A stretch of 64,000 bases of DNA from Enoplolaimus lenunculus (Eukaryota > Nematoda > Enoplea > Enoplida > Thoracostomopsidae), in the NCBI GenBank assembly GCA_030248215.1, contig JASANG010003560.1, positions 62,001 through 126,000 on the forward strand, written 5' to 3'. Made by a program: the position numbers and the translations under genes. This document shows, one piece after another, positions 24,122 to 37,135 of the stretch. A model generated the notes under the pieces. The model saw only the letters and a list, made by a program, of their open reading frames with translations. It was not told where the DNA came from and ran no database searches. Positions within the stretch are counted from its first letter, which is position 1. Each line of letters begins with the position of its first letter.

Positions 24122-24393
24122 GCCCTATTCATACGTGCATGTTTCTGCTGCGAGAACTTGCAACTGCAAATTGCTCGCAGAACTTGCATTTTTGCAATAG
24201 TCAATGAGTGAGCGGCTGCAATAAATCCCGTGAACTTGCATAGTTATTCACACATGTGAACTAAATTCCTAGCTAGGATTTTGAATGACTTATTTATAAC
24301 TGCAAGTTTTTCGCACAGATTTTGGACAAAACTTGCATGTGCAAGTTGCAGCTGCATGTTCTCGCAGCAAAAACTTTCACGTGTGAATAGGGC
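24122..24393. mobile_element. piggyBac-like foldback MITE, intronic
   Basis: The left end GCCCTATTCATACGTGCATG and the reverse complement of the right end, GCCCTATTCACACGTGAAAG, continue into TGCTGCGAGAACTTGCA, so each arm is about 50 bp. The right flank is TTAA (24394-24397) and the left is taaa, close to the TTAA target of piggyBac elements. The interior repeats GAACTTGCA and TTGCA many times in both orientations. It lies in the intron between the Ras-binding and PDZ exons. Confidence 0.68.
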
Positions 24394-24884
24394 TTAAGCA
24401 AAGCGATAACATCTTGCGTCGAATTATTAATTTTGCATAGAACTTGAAGAGCAGTTTGATATTATTATAAATTTCAGTCCAGCAAGTCCTACGCTAGGAA
24501 CTCTGAATTTCTGTTTTTTTCAGCAACGGAATTTTTTGTAGCGGTTTTCAATGTCGCAACCGTAACAGAAGCGAAGTTAGGTTTCGTTTCAAGAAGTTAC
24601 AACTCCAAATAAAACTTAGATTCAAAAGTTTTTGACTACTACGAATCAGAAGGTTATTCTAAAGCAAGTCAAGAGTGATTTTCTTGCCTCTTCAGATTTT
24701 TCGAAACGGCGTTTTCTTCTATTCAGCTTTGCATACGTCTTTTAATCTTGAGCCAGATTAGCAACAGTGTTGACCCATGTTACATAGAGGGGCCTATTTA
24801 TGTAGGTGTTAAACTATGCTTGTACTACTGTTAAGCCCCTCAAAGCCATATTGACTACAGATGTTAGGACGGCAGTAAACTTAC

Positions 24885-25049
24885 CACGTATAGAAGTTGG
24901 TCGTTGTCGTCAGGGATTGAAAACTGAGTTGCGTTAACAAGATTTCGTAAGAACACGAAATAGTTATCAGCGTATAAACTCCATCGATCACAGATGCGAT
25001 ATAACAGACTGCTTACTGTTTCATCACTTTTTATATTAACTGCCAATAC
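24885..25049 (-). CDS. TIAM/Still-life-like Rac GEF, exon encoding Ras-binding-like domain
   Basis: This 165-bp exon (55 codons, phase 0 at both ends) reads VLAVNIKSDETVSSLLYRIC and onward to QLLYV. On the minus strand a TTGTTTCAG acceptor precedes it and a GTG|GTAAGT donor follows it. From memory of human TIAM1 and fly Sif, the pattern fits their Ras-binding domain, which lies just before the PDZ domain: hydrophobic start, DET, then LL..IC, the Y..Y/F segment, FxIP-like, DDxxLLY. In the family this domain binds activated Ras and helps localise the Rac exchange factor at the membrane. The exon joins in frame to the PDZ exon at 23337. The gene runs right to left; upstream exons should lie at higher coordinates. 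The domain match is by eye, and the same-phase link to a TIAM-type PDZ is the main support. Confidence 0.72.
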
Positions 25050-26218
25050 CTGAAACAACAAATTAGCGAAAATTGGTTTACGAAAATTTCAAATAAGCTG
25101 GTTTCTTAGATGTAGCTTATAATACAAGGACTGGGTTCCCTAAATCTTACTTGAGTATTATTTTATATTTTAGTATGTGCAAAGCAATTACCTTACCAAT
25201 TCGTCGCCTCTAAAAGCGTACTTAAGTTAGTTAAATAATTAAGTCGTTGAAATTCAACTACCTAGAGACAAACAACTTTAAAATACCATCCTCAGCTTAA
25301 TTTAAACTGCAGATACTAGGTAAGTCCGTGATATAAGGTAAAATTATATATACATTCCTTCTTGTCGCACTGGCACAAAATAGGCATTTCATTGTTTTGT
25401 CCGAAAATAAATACTTAATATTTCAGAACCCAGCCATTGAGCATTTAAATTTGTAAATGAACGGAATATTATGTAATTACTGGAAAACATTCCATACATC
25501 GAAATCATCAAATGCGCCCCGTTCTTATATGCTACAACAACATCCCATATTTTTTAACATTTTTAACCAAATGAAGATTGGTTATTTTTATACTACTTTT
25601 GTTATTTACCGAACAAAAAATTTTCTCGGTTAATTTTATGGACAGTAGTAAAACTAACATTGGAAACAACACAGAAAAACGCAACAAATGCCTCTGAGCC
25701 TTCAAAAACAAGAAATCATGAAAAAAACTACGAGGATGGACGGTAATGTTACATAAATTAAAGATGCGAAAGTGCACCAGAATTTTTTCTAATGCTTTTA
25801 TCAGTAATGAAGAAGTCATAACTTATACCTCCGTATGTGCTACTGGCACAGAGTTACTAACCAAAACAATACACAACCCGAATTTGTCAAATGTTGTCAG
25901 TTTAGACATTTAATCAAAACCTCACTTTACTCAGTTGGAATAACGGGCTCATCTACACTTTCCTCTATAATCTTAAGCCTAACAGTAATATGTAGCTACG
26001 AACGAAAACAAAATTGAGAAGCAAAAACTATTTTAACACCAAATACTAGCAAAAAAGCAATAAAAAAGCAAAGCTAATAAACCAAAAAATTATAGAACCA
26101 CGACCATTATTCGTAGCTTTCGCAGCTCGCATGTTTAAAGAACTACTATCAACTCGCAGCAGGTGCTACATACATACAGTTGAACACACGGCACAGAACA
26201 GCAAAAGTCAGTAGGAAC

Positions 26219-26386
26219 CAGGGTCGGAGCAGCCACGCCCAATTCCCTTCATTTGGGGCCCCACAATAAAAAGGGGCCCCACCCTAACAAGATTTTAAAT
26301 AAAAAATTTGGAAAATATTTCGATCATCTTAAGGGTTCCCCATTACTGAAATTTTGGCGGGTTCATCCGAGCCTGCTTCGGCACCG
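26219..26386. mobile_element. hAT-like MITE, GGAGCAGCCAC family
   Basis: It begins CAGGGTCGGAGCAGCCACG and ends CCTGCTTCGGCACCG. The flanks gtaggaac (26211-26218) and ataggaac (26387-26394) differ at one of eight bases. The interior carries GGGGCCCCAC in both orientations, so the left part can fold back. Confidence 0.78.
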
Positions 26387-27349
26387 ATAGGAACAAATAT
26401 CGGCAACAAAAATCTCATAATCATCGCAGACACTTAACGACGGCCAGTTTGTCTGCCCAAGTTTGAGTGAAATTGTATTCAAAAAAGCTTTCGCAAAATA
26501 TTAAGGTCAAATTTTTATACGCGCGCCGATTTCGCAGTAAAAAATCGCTCTCTGAAAGTTATGACATTTATCAAAAACTTCAATTTCTTAAATTTTTCAA
26601 TTCAAGTGTTCCCACGACATTTTTTGTTGAAGTGGAAATGTTACTCTCACTCAAGGTTCGAAACGTTGCGTTTTGAGTATTATTATTTTATACGCGAATT
26701 GTTATTTACCTCTGTGTGCGTGTTGCACAATGTTTTGTGAGTTGTTATTACTATCGCAAAACAACTTTATAAAAATATTTTGAAATTGACCAAATCTTAC
26801 AGGTAACAAAGAGATAAATTACTCAAGGTTTAGCTAGATTTGTTTGTTTTTTAGCACAACTGCAGGAGCAAGTTTTGATAAAAATGCCGGAACAAACTAA
26901 ATAATTGACCGTTTAAATATGGGACAAAAATTGACTGAGTGTCGCTGTCACTTAAGCAATTATCTTAGTCAATTATTTCAATTCAAACTTTCAAACCTTT
27001 CAGTTCAAGTGTATATTTCAATTAATGTTGCAAACCCTGCATTTCAATATTTAGCTCATTGTAGCTGCCAGCGTTAGTTGGGGTGGGCAGAGGGTCTGGG
27101 GGACAACATTTTAAATAACTTGTTGATTTCAATTTCTTTCACTCGACATCTTATTAATGTTAAACAACCTGCATAGTGAAACCAAGGGGGCAGCCACTAC
27201 ACCTCCGTGCACATACTTGACGGGGCCCATGTTGATGTGAGATTGTCGAGATGGAAATTGTAACAAATACTGTTCCTCAAACAAATCTCGTTCAAGATGG
27301 ATCACTTGAACACTTACATAAAATTTGAATCGGTTTGTTTCGAACAAAG

Positions 27350-30300
27350 AAAGCAGATAAAAATGTTAACTCAGCATTTAAATTATACTCAATCATACTT
27401 TAAAATCGTTACCGAACTGATTAACATAATTTAAATTTTTGTGTAAAGTCAGGCTGATTTTACGTAAAAAAAGTTTTAATAACACAGAGGCGTTAGGGTT
27501 ACGCTTTGATTTAGGCATAAATTTTAAACTACGGTTTAGACTTAGGCTTCTGAGGTGGAAGTATACAGGTGCACGGCAGAATATTACAGAAATTAACCTG
27601 AAAAATTTTAAGAAATACAAAATTTCCAATGTTAACAACTGCAAACAGTAATGGATCAATCTGATATTTTTCAAACAGGGGCAGGAAAATTTGCAATTTA
27701 CATTAACAAACCTATTTGGCTACATCGCAAAAGCATCCCCACCTGCTTTTACGAGATGACCAGATTGTAATTTATGTTTTTGGCATTCCAGATAAACCAA
27801 AAACGCTTTAACAGGGTATACTTATAGAGCACAGAAGGTTTCAAAAACAGGTGGCAAACAAAACCAAATTTCTACAGATTACCCCCAGGTATCGGCGATT
27901 TTTGAAAAGATAAACAATGCGAATGCATATTCATCACTATGTTTGGTTGTGAAACGGCGGAACCAGAACCATATTTGTGTAAACTCTTCAAAAACACTAA
28001 TAGCAAAAGGCATGCAACGGCTGCTGTTCTTATTTTGCCGCAAAAAAACAAAATAACATAAACAAATGCTAAACATTTTACGATTTTATTGTCTTGTTTT
28101 GGAAACATTTTATTAAACATTTTGTTTAAGTTAAAACGAAACCGTTTGGAAATATTTTTTCAAAATTACACTCGTATATGCGGACGCTCCAAAATGACAT
28201 GAATGACACCTACCCTCAAACGCGAATTTAAAATCTTCAAATTTATGACCTACTTTTTACAATAATTGATTTTTACAAAAATTTAAAATTCAGTTACCCA
28301 CACCAGTGGTATTATTTTGAGTCAAAAAACACTTTGAACTGGCAAATCGTAATACGCACGGCTAATACTAGCATTTTGTACTGAAAGCTTCAAAACCAAT
28401 TGTTTTCTATTTTAAAACAGTTCGACGCTTTTATACATTGCGAATCTCACAGCGGTGTAGAAATAGTAGTTAAATTGACCGTAAAACTGACTTCATTTTC
28501 AGTCGTTTTACCGTTGAAAAACTTTCTTTTACGACCTATATAAATGAGCTTTAGTACTTTCGTTTCCACGTATGGCGTTTTCTCACCATCAACACGCAAG
28601 AAAACGGAAAACAGCTACATAGCATGGGAAAATTTTCGTTATCAAACTACTGAAACGACGGCCAACTCCACGACGGGTGATCGAACTTGACAATAAAAGG
28701 AAACCAGTTAGCTGTAAATGCTGAAAACTTTAGGAAATTTGATCTCACGCTGTATATAGGCAGGTAATTTAAATTGAATAAAAGACGTTCGAAATATGTT
28801 TAAACTAAATGTGCAGAAGATTATGTATCACGAGCCGCACGGCGTATTTACATTTCTAACAAATTCCAAGAGTTAATTTGATTCTAAGATACGGCTAAAT
28901 TTACTAATCAATTAGGACAAGGGTCTGGCCATAAATCCTACGCCTAAACCTAAACAAAAACCTAAAGGATTTCAGTTTCTAACTTTCACAGTCTCTTCGT
29001 CTCACAGTTCACAGGTCCCTATAATTGACAGATTTTTCAGATTAGCCAACTGTGTGCCCTATGAGGAAAGTGTAAATCTGTAATTAATCTGGTGTTTGCT
29101 ACGTTACCAGATTTAGAAACACGCAAACTCAACCAATCGCATGGTTATTACGAATTAAATGCAAATGCAAATAAAATTCTTTAGGTTTGGCAGTTTTGTT
29201 TTATGCATCATCCATTTTATTGTGTGTCCGCCATGTGAAAAATGGCGACGCCAGTTTCCCATTTGATTTTGAGAAAACTCTACAAGCAGGGAATTACATT
29301 TCAAAAAATTTTCAATTTCCCATATAACCCTGTACTATTCAAATTCGAATGGTAAACTGATAAAATAAACTGAACACCATTTATAATTTGCTAAAACAAA
29401 AAAATGTACGAAAAGCAAGTTAAAACGATTCCTGGATTCAAGTTTCCTTTTAAGTGTGCATTTTGATAATTTTGAGTAAAAAACTCTTGTTTGTGATATG
29501 TACTCGTAATTGTAACTAGGCTTTGGACATCTAACATATGTTTGTTTGAAACTTCAATTAAACAAAAACGGATACAGCGCTCAAAAGAACGCAGATTAGC
29601 TTGGCTACAGTTTTAAACTGGATGAACTAAATAAAAGTCTTCTATTAATTTGAAAAAACACAAAAAAAACACAAAAACATACTGAATAATTAACGTTACC
29701 CAAATACATTACGTTAACGAGACTTAATGCTAAAACTTTACGATGCGTATTTAGGTTAAAAGGATGAATTAGCAGCAGGTGGAAGCTATATATTCAATGT
29801 TCTGTGTTCTGTATAAAAACAAAATATTTCGTTCAATGTGATTTTGGAGCCAAAAACCACTATTTGTTAGATAAAAACTGTAAAACTTGAAAACAAAAAC
29901 GTATCGTTCCTCGTCGAAAAATCTTATATCCGCAGCTGGTGATGATGATTTCGTATGCGAAACAATAAACTGAACAACATGAAGTGGAACCAAGAAGTAC
30001 CCGAAACTCTGCCGTTATTAAAGAGATTTCTCAACGTTTGAGCAAATCAAGGAAAAGAAAAAAGAAATAAATCGCTCACAAGCATCGTACATTTTAATTT
30101 CAGATATTATTTTCCAGAACCGCTGCTCAGAATAAAGCTACGATAAATCACTAATGAAAAAGTAGGTTTCAATATTGTCTGCTGTAAGTTCCGAGAAGTA
30201 TATGTTAAACCGTAGATAATTGCACTCATTTTTGAGATAAAAAGTACTAATATTAGTTACCCAGACTAATAGCTGAACGTTGATAGTGTGGTTTATATTA

Positions 30301-30700
30301 TAACAACACGGGGCTTTTGTACTTCGCTGTAAGCAACAGAAATAGAGTTTAGATGTAAAATGCCTTTCATGGTACAGTATTTAGTTAATTGGCATTGTTA
30401 CGCCTGGGTGCTTTGGTCGACTATCACCGAACTAAAACTACAAAATACGAGTATGTTTGCCATACACAACAGAAAGGTATCACTAAATTGAGAGAACTAG
30501 CATAGTTCTGGATCGCACAAACACATTAAAGCGAAACACAAAACCACAGCCTAGCTTGTTTTATATAGTGCCAAACAAGAGCCAGGCAGAACCTATAAAG
30601 GGGAGGCGAAGGCGTGTCGCCCTCCTTCTTACATCTCGTTTTTTACCCAAAATTATTTCAAAAGCATCGAAAGAATTCTGTGCTACGAAATTTCTCTCCC
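27350..30700. other. AT-rich stretch, probably intron of the TIAM-like gene
   Basis: Apart from the TTAGGC fragment at 28925 I see no clear element. A minus-strand open segment at 27320-27200 (VQVIHLERDLFEEQ...) lies in the right place for the coiled-coil extension of TIAM, but its donor is weak. Confidence 0.35.
28925..29035. repeat. TTAGGC-family fragment
   Basis: CCTACGCCTAAACCTAAAC and CCTAAAGG lead into TCTCTTCGTCTCACAGTT and AATTGACAG, the same order as the right part of the element at 17780-17927. Confidence 0.5.
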
Positions 30701-30718
30701 CATTAAAATGTTTTTTAC

Positions 30719-30771
30719 CTCTGTTGAGAATTTCGGATTGTCGTGCTGACATGAGCTATTCGCTACGACTG
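30719..30771 (-). CDS. candidate small exon upstream of the Ras-binding exon
   Basis: The 53-bp segment follows the acceptor TTTATTGCCCACAG and precedes the donor CAACAGAG|GTAAAAAAC on the minus strand. It reads VVANSSCQHDNPKFSTE and ends in phase 0. This resembles, at a handful of residues, the human TIAM1 stretch VVLPNVHQHNPD, which lies shortly before the Ras-binding domain. Its place, between a possible PH exon at 37.1 kb and the Ras-binding exon at 25 kb, is the expected one. The match is short, so the assignment is weak. Confidence 0.25.
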
Positions 30772-30789
30772 CTGTGGGCAATAAATCGG

Positions 30790-33670
30790 CAGCTAAAACC
30801 ATAAAACGGAAATGATTTTTCATTTCACAATTGACGCCGCGACACTGAAGCCGAACTGAGCGAAAAATAGCAATATTTGGCGGAATATGCAACCGGAAAT
30901 GCTAGCGACGTAAGATTGTGAGTAAAATTGACTTGCAGACTCTTGACCGATGCAAAACGCAGAAAAAACAAATTACTTTCGTTGAAAATTGATATTTTTT
31001 AATGCTAAAAATAAAACAAAAATGACAAATTACTTCATAGGTTACGTTTTAAAGTATTCAGCTTAAAGCTTAAAATCCATGTTTTATAAGTTGAAACCGA
31101 AAATCAACCTTTCAATGGTTAGTATACTCATATATAACTAAGCTAAATTTCGTTTTTGTTTGAAATTTAAATACTTATTTTGCTTAAAACAAAATAATAG
31201 TAAAAAATAGCCAATTTAAATTTTTGAAGTATTCCGCTTAAAGCCTAAAATGGCATCTGGCGAACAGAAACCAAAAAAGCAACATCCGATGCGAGATTCA
31301 CGTTATAACCGGGCAGGTGGGTCACGGCAGGCAATACGTCGGACTTCATAAAGGTGACCTACACATGATGATAGCAGACAAATGCCACTTTTTGAATGAT
31401 ATGGGGTCTATAAGCAAACAAACTGATACCCAACAGTCCAATAACGACAAGCCATGTCCCAAGCTGCCCCGGTTATAACATAAACTGCGCATGATGGCAC
31501 AATGTTGTGAACCTAGCGACTTATTTGAACGACAATAAAACAATGCGTCCTGAACCAAACGCATAAATTTGCATTTTTTACCAGCGTTCTAAAATTAATA
31601 CTATAAATTTGTTTTGTGTTACACTTTGCGCAAAAATATACGGTTTTCATTGACTTTTTGGTATGTTTAGAAATTGAATAAAGCTTTTCTATACTGCAAA
31701 ACGGTGATGTAGACCGCGTTCTTAAGTAATTTTGCAGTGGGCTACACGCATTTCGGGAGAGAAAATACAAATTTAGGTAGAGCATGCGGAAAATTCATAC
31801 AATTTACAGCGGGCTAAACGTTTTCTGATGATTGAGACAAAATTTTTCTACGACGCTCAGCTCCTAACTTCGTTCCGGCTGAGGGCCAGGTTGCTCAGCT
31901 ATTTGCGGTTTGCAGCACGGCACCAGCAGAAACAAGTACTCACTAAACTATGCTTTCAGCTTTTTTACAATTTCCATAAATTCATAACCTATCTCTTGAT
32001 TAGGAATCTAACTTAACAATTTTATATTCGTCAAAATATTGCGAGCATAAAATGTATAAACTAGAAAAGGCAAACCGGCACGAGCAATTTTAAACATTGC
32101 AGTATCTGTGTCGAAATCCAAACCAATTGAACGCGTTTTTTAATTGAACTTGTGTTCTATTTCTGAGTTGGAACGTCTTATACTTAACTCAGCTAATTTT
32201 TCAAATTGCGAAAAACAAGCTTCATCATCATTAAAAATTCAGGACACACAATCACAGAAAAAGACTAATATAATTTATCTTACAGCAAATTATTCTATAT
32301 TTCCATCAGTATTTGATCATTATTTTAAAATGACTACAAAAAGCGTATGCGTTCTTAATTGTTGGCAATTTAGCGTGATTAAGACATTTGGTATTTTAGA
32401 ACACACTAAGATTCAGAAGTAACCGTATGGTTTGAGAAATTTTGACAAAGATAATATTTCAAAATTACGAAACATTGTCATATACGTTAAACATAATTTT
32501 CAATGACCAACAATAATACGCATTGATCTAACTGGTGCACAGTTGCACCACAGCAACTAGATTTTGTATGCAAATGAACAAGATTTGCTAAACAAAGATC
32601 GATGGATAGTCAGACAAATTTAATAAATTCGTGAAAGATAAAGCTTACGATAATTAGATTTTGAATCACAAATTATAAACTATTTCAACTAAACCACGCC
32701 AGCGCTATAAGCATACAGTTTTACTATTCTTTTGCAGATACGGAAACGCAGATTTCGAAAAAGTACGCATTTATTTCGCAAATAAGAAAAAAAGAGATGT
32801 TTTCCAAATTTCCCCAAGGTATTTACTTAACAATGTTTTCAAATCTGCCACAGTTGGTTTTCAATTTTATTATCTTTAGGAGGTATTCATTTGACTGTTG
32901 CACGAGATTGAAACCAAAGGTACCAGGCGGTGCTGGTTCGATAGAGGTAAACCCGATTGTAGTATAAACCGTACAAGAATTTTAAAAGCCAGAATTACTG
33001 GAAGAAAAACTTGCAAAAGAAATTAAAGCGAACTTTAGATTTTATCTGATATTGCTAGTGATCATAGTAGCTACTAAAAATAGAATTGTATTTTAGGTTT
33101 TAATTTGAAAAGAAACAACGAGTTTGTGATTAGACGTTCTTGTCGCTCATCACCGTCAAGTTTGTAAAGTATTAACGGCATGATGCAAAGCAAATATTCG
33201 CACAAGTAGACACAACTCTGTCTAGCAAAGAACATATGATACAAATAAGACTATGTTTTGCTGGAATTGGAAACTCAACCTACTTAGCCGAATAATATAT
33301 AAGCCGTTTGTAATTTTAAATGCGTTGATTCATAAAGAGCAATTCTTTAGGTTTATGAAGGAAAAAGGCATAGTGTTAATAGTTTTAATAGTTTAGACAT
33401 AATTACTAACCCTTATGATCGCTGCGGAAAACTTGGTATAATTATGGCATGATTGGCATGTACTCTCAAATGTGTAGTGGCTATTTTACCAGCTGATGAT
33501 ATGGCTAGAAACTTTCAACTTAGTGAATATTCAAGTTCAAAATTTGAATGTGCTTTTACATAGAATTTCACGATTACAGCTTTCGCAGTTTGTTTGGCTT
33601 AAGAACCTGTAGCCGTCCGTATCTGACAATTTACACACAGTTGAGAATAATACCCTAGAACGTGGCAACT
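30790..33670. other. AT-rich non-coding stretch
   Basis: I see no supported exon, RNA gene or bounded element. Open frames are short and of low-complexity AT-rich composition. Confidence 0.4.
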
Positions 33671-33682
33671 ATAGATATATAC

Positions 33683-33832
33683 CAGGGTGCAAACGGAATT
33701 ACAAAATACCGGAACCGGAGAGTGAAAAATACCGGATTTTCCTACCGGAACAAGAATTCCGGTTGCACTCTGAACCGGAGAGTGAAAAATACCGGATTTT
33801 CCTACCGGAACAAGAATTCCGGTTGCACTCTG
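33683..33832. mobile_element. hAT-like MITE with exact 60-bp internal duplication
   Basis: A 150-bp element is flanked by a perfect 8-bp target duplication, atatatac (33675-33682 and 33833-33840). Ends are CAGGGTGCAAACGGAATT on the left and, reverse complemented, CAGAGTGCAACCGGAATT on the right. The interior is two identical 60-bp units (about 33713-33772 and 33773-33832) rich in CCGGT motifs. It cannot code for transposase. Identity of the two units suggests the duplication is recent, or the copies have been homogenised. Confidence 0.85.
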
Positions 33833-36800
33833 ATATATACGCAGTGGTTGGTTTAGCTTACATTGTGCGAAACAAAATTCAGCAGTTGCAAAAATTTAAA
33901 ACGTATGAAATTGACTTACTGAACTGGTGAGTGGTGATCAATACAGAATGCTAAGTTTCTATTGTGACATAAAGCAGTTATCAAAAACCTCGAATTATAC
34001 TTTTTAATCAGTGATTAAACATGTGCATATGCGTGTTGATAGCGACAAGTTTTTGCCAGAAATAAACTTAAAAGCTTTGACGAATTACTATTTAGCAAAG
34101 TTTTATTTTTGAATGATTTAAAGTTAGAAACGTGAAACTGAGCCAGGCGCATAACACTCGGGGGAATTGGAAACATAATACTTGACATTCGCTGGTGTTT
34201 AGAATCTATATATGCCTTAGCTGAAGAGAACTATGACGGAAATGAAAGTTTACGTTGTATAGATGCAGATATAAGCTTTGCGATGAAGTTGATAGCAAAC
34301 GACAATAAATACAATGTTGTAAGGCTTGCAGCATGTTCGGTAAGTTACCTTCAATAAAACAAAAAACTCATACACAAGGTCCACAAAGTAACGTAATGTA
34401 GTGCTTGACCTGACCACTTGCGGTTTAGACCGGACTGGTTGAGTAGTGGCGGACCATCGATCCGGACAGAAAGTGGACATCGCTGTCATTGATTGCTTAA
34501 TTGCTAAACAATTGCGATTAGTGTATTAATCCGTGATCCTAAGTTTGTTGAACAAGGAATCGGTCGGAATTTATCGGAAAACGTGAGTGCTAATTTCAGC
34601 GATTTTTTCTGTACATAATTTTGCCCCTTAAACCATAGAAACCAGTGCAGTGAGATTTTAAATTACATCTTTACCAGAACTCGTCTGACATATACGTATT
34701 GGTTTTGTCAGAAGCGGTCCAATCCCGTACCGGACTCGAACCGGCGCGAATCGGACCACAGCATTCAGCAGACCGGGCTGATGAGAAACTCCGAACTGTT
34801 CCGGTCCGGTTGATATCACTAAAGCAATGAAATGCTTTCCATAATGTGATTGCTCATTATTTCCCGATTTCGGTCACCCCAAGGCTGTTCAAAGAATCAA
34901 TCATCAGTTGGTAAAAGGTATTTGAACTTTCAAACTAGTGCGTAATAATGTTCGAAATTTTCCATCCATTTCGCATTTGATTTGCAATACTTTTGTACCA
35001 ATTTTTGAATCCGCAACTACAGGAGTTCATCAGTTTAAAAACCTATCACTAACAGATAATACGTGCTGTACGCGTTTGGGAACATGGGCCTAGAAGCTAA
35101 CGCTTGCAATGTAATTCTGTTTCTCACCTATAATTTTAAAATCGTTACTTGTATTCGTATCCCGACAAGTTGTGAAATTTCAGTATTTTGGCATACGCTT
35201 TACAAACAAGCTTCTGTTTAAACTTGTGCTGAAACTTAAGGTTCTATGGAAAATGCAAAAGCGCTCTAAGTAACTGTAGCTAAGTTTACGCCAGGTGTCG
35301 TAAAATATATTTAGAATCTTCACGATATAGCTATCGATATGTAGAACAACTGCAATACCAAAAAGTTGTAATGAAACAGAAATGATTGCACAGGTTAACA
35401 TTTTCTACAAGCCATAACAAAATCACAAATATTAACGCGGAATCAGGGAGTAAAAATATAAATATAACAAGAAACCAGTAGGTGAAAAAGTAATAAAAAT
35501 AGAAAAGCGAAACGCATTGAAAATGTAATACAACCAAAGACGTAGCGCGACAAGTACTTTATTGTGTACAGCACGCTTAATTCCTTCCTAGGGCAGCATT
35601 ATACTTTTTGACTATTTTAACACCCTCCGGTTACGTCCGATGTCCGACGCCACCGGTCACCGTATGGCAAACGCACGTGGATTGCTGTATGATATCGCAT
35701 AACAAATTGTAAGAAAATTTTTAACTTGCGCCGCCGCACGACAAGTATAACGTCAACCTTAAAGTTTTAAAATAAAATAGTCAGTACCAACCTGCAAAGT
35801 CTCGGCAAGAGCAATCGAATTGACTAATAAATTCATTAGTTTGCCTGATACGGTTTACTTATATTTCATCTCGTTAAAAACAAAAGGTTGCTACAGTACG
35901 GTGCATTCAGAAAATTTTTTAAGTTGTATTGTATCCTCGCGATATTTTTCAACTGTTTCACTAGAAAACACAAGGTGAACATTAGTTCAACTATTTTAAT
36001 CGCACATTTTTCAACACAAAAGGTTTGTGAAAGACATACATCCCCTTGTCAGAGCCATAACATTCAGTGCGTTCTTAAGTTGCCTTAAATTCAAATTGGT
36101 TCACGTGTTTATAATTTGCCTACACTTATATTTGGCTTATTGCCTGGCTAACCTAAAAGAACAAGTCCTAGTTAGGCAAACACGTAACCGATTTAGTGCG
36201 TAGCCAGGTGGTGAAAACCACCCTCTGTCCGATTTCTGTAAAATGATTTTAAATATTTTTTCAGCTTGTAACGCAAGACCATTATCGAAATTTTTAATTC
36301 GTTCTGTCCAAAATCCTGGCAACACTCATGCCTGACGTGATCAACTTGAGTTGCAGATACAAAACTTTCAGGCTGTTTGGAAACCATTTATAAGACTGGT
36401 TTTAATTTCCTCATGACGTATAAAAATAACATGAGCCAAGCAGTAATCATAAGTAGTTCAGCTACTACGCATAATTAAGAATCATTGTGATCATATTTTC
36501 TTCTTAAGTGAGATTACAGCCATCTGCAGTACATAAAAGAGACTTGAACGCATGATAGCAATAGTGGGTGACATATACTCTTAGACAAAAGTATAAAACT
36601 GGTTGCATTCTGCGCAGAAGACTGTACTCTGAGCGCGTTGCGAATTTGGCTTACTCCTCATCCATTTCAATTGGGTACAGTTGTGCAATATTGAAAAACA
36701 ATGCATGGAATGATACGAACTAAGGAAACGCTCTTGTTAAATATATTCGTCGCAAAACTGTAATCGTTCATTGAATCTTTGCACGTTTTTTTCGTGACAT

Positions 36801-37135
36801 CGACATCCCTCACACAGTGCAAAAACGCAACGCGCGCAGGTACATTTTGTAACAAGCGAAAACTGGTAAGTTGCGTACGCTTGTTCAAGATTGATCATCG
36901 ACTCTTGACGATGGTAACTACACGTAGCCCAAGATTCGTGCTTGTTGAGCATGTATATATTTTCAGTGCACATTACTGCAAGCTCAAAAAAACCCCGACC
37001 CACAACTACTGACTAAGTGCAGGCAAACATGGAAATAGCAAATTTTTGCAAAAAAAAACTTGAACACCTACGACAAAATATAACAACGACGGTGGAAACG
37101 AAAAAAACACCGCGTAACACTGACACAGTACTTAC

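Noticed and set aside
25199-25211. Second copy of a PDZ-exon 14-mer (TTCGTCGCCTCTAA) near 25.2 kb
   Set aside because: The match does not extend beyond about 14 bases; chance is a sufficient explanation.
27840-27875. Minus-strand WFCLPP, reminiscent of the TIAM WFCLPN motif before the Ras-binding domain
   Set aside because: The flanking residues do not match, the acceptor is poor in pyrimidines, and no donor gives the phase needed to join the Ras-binding exon.
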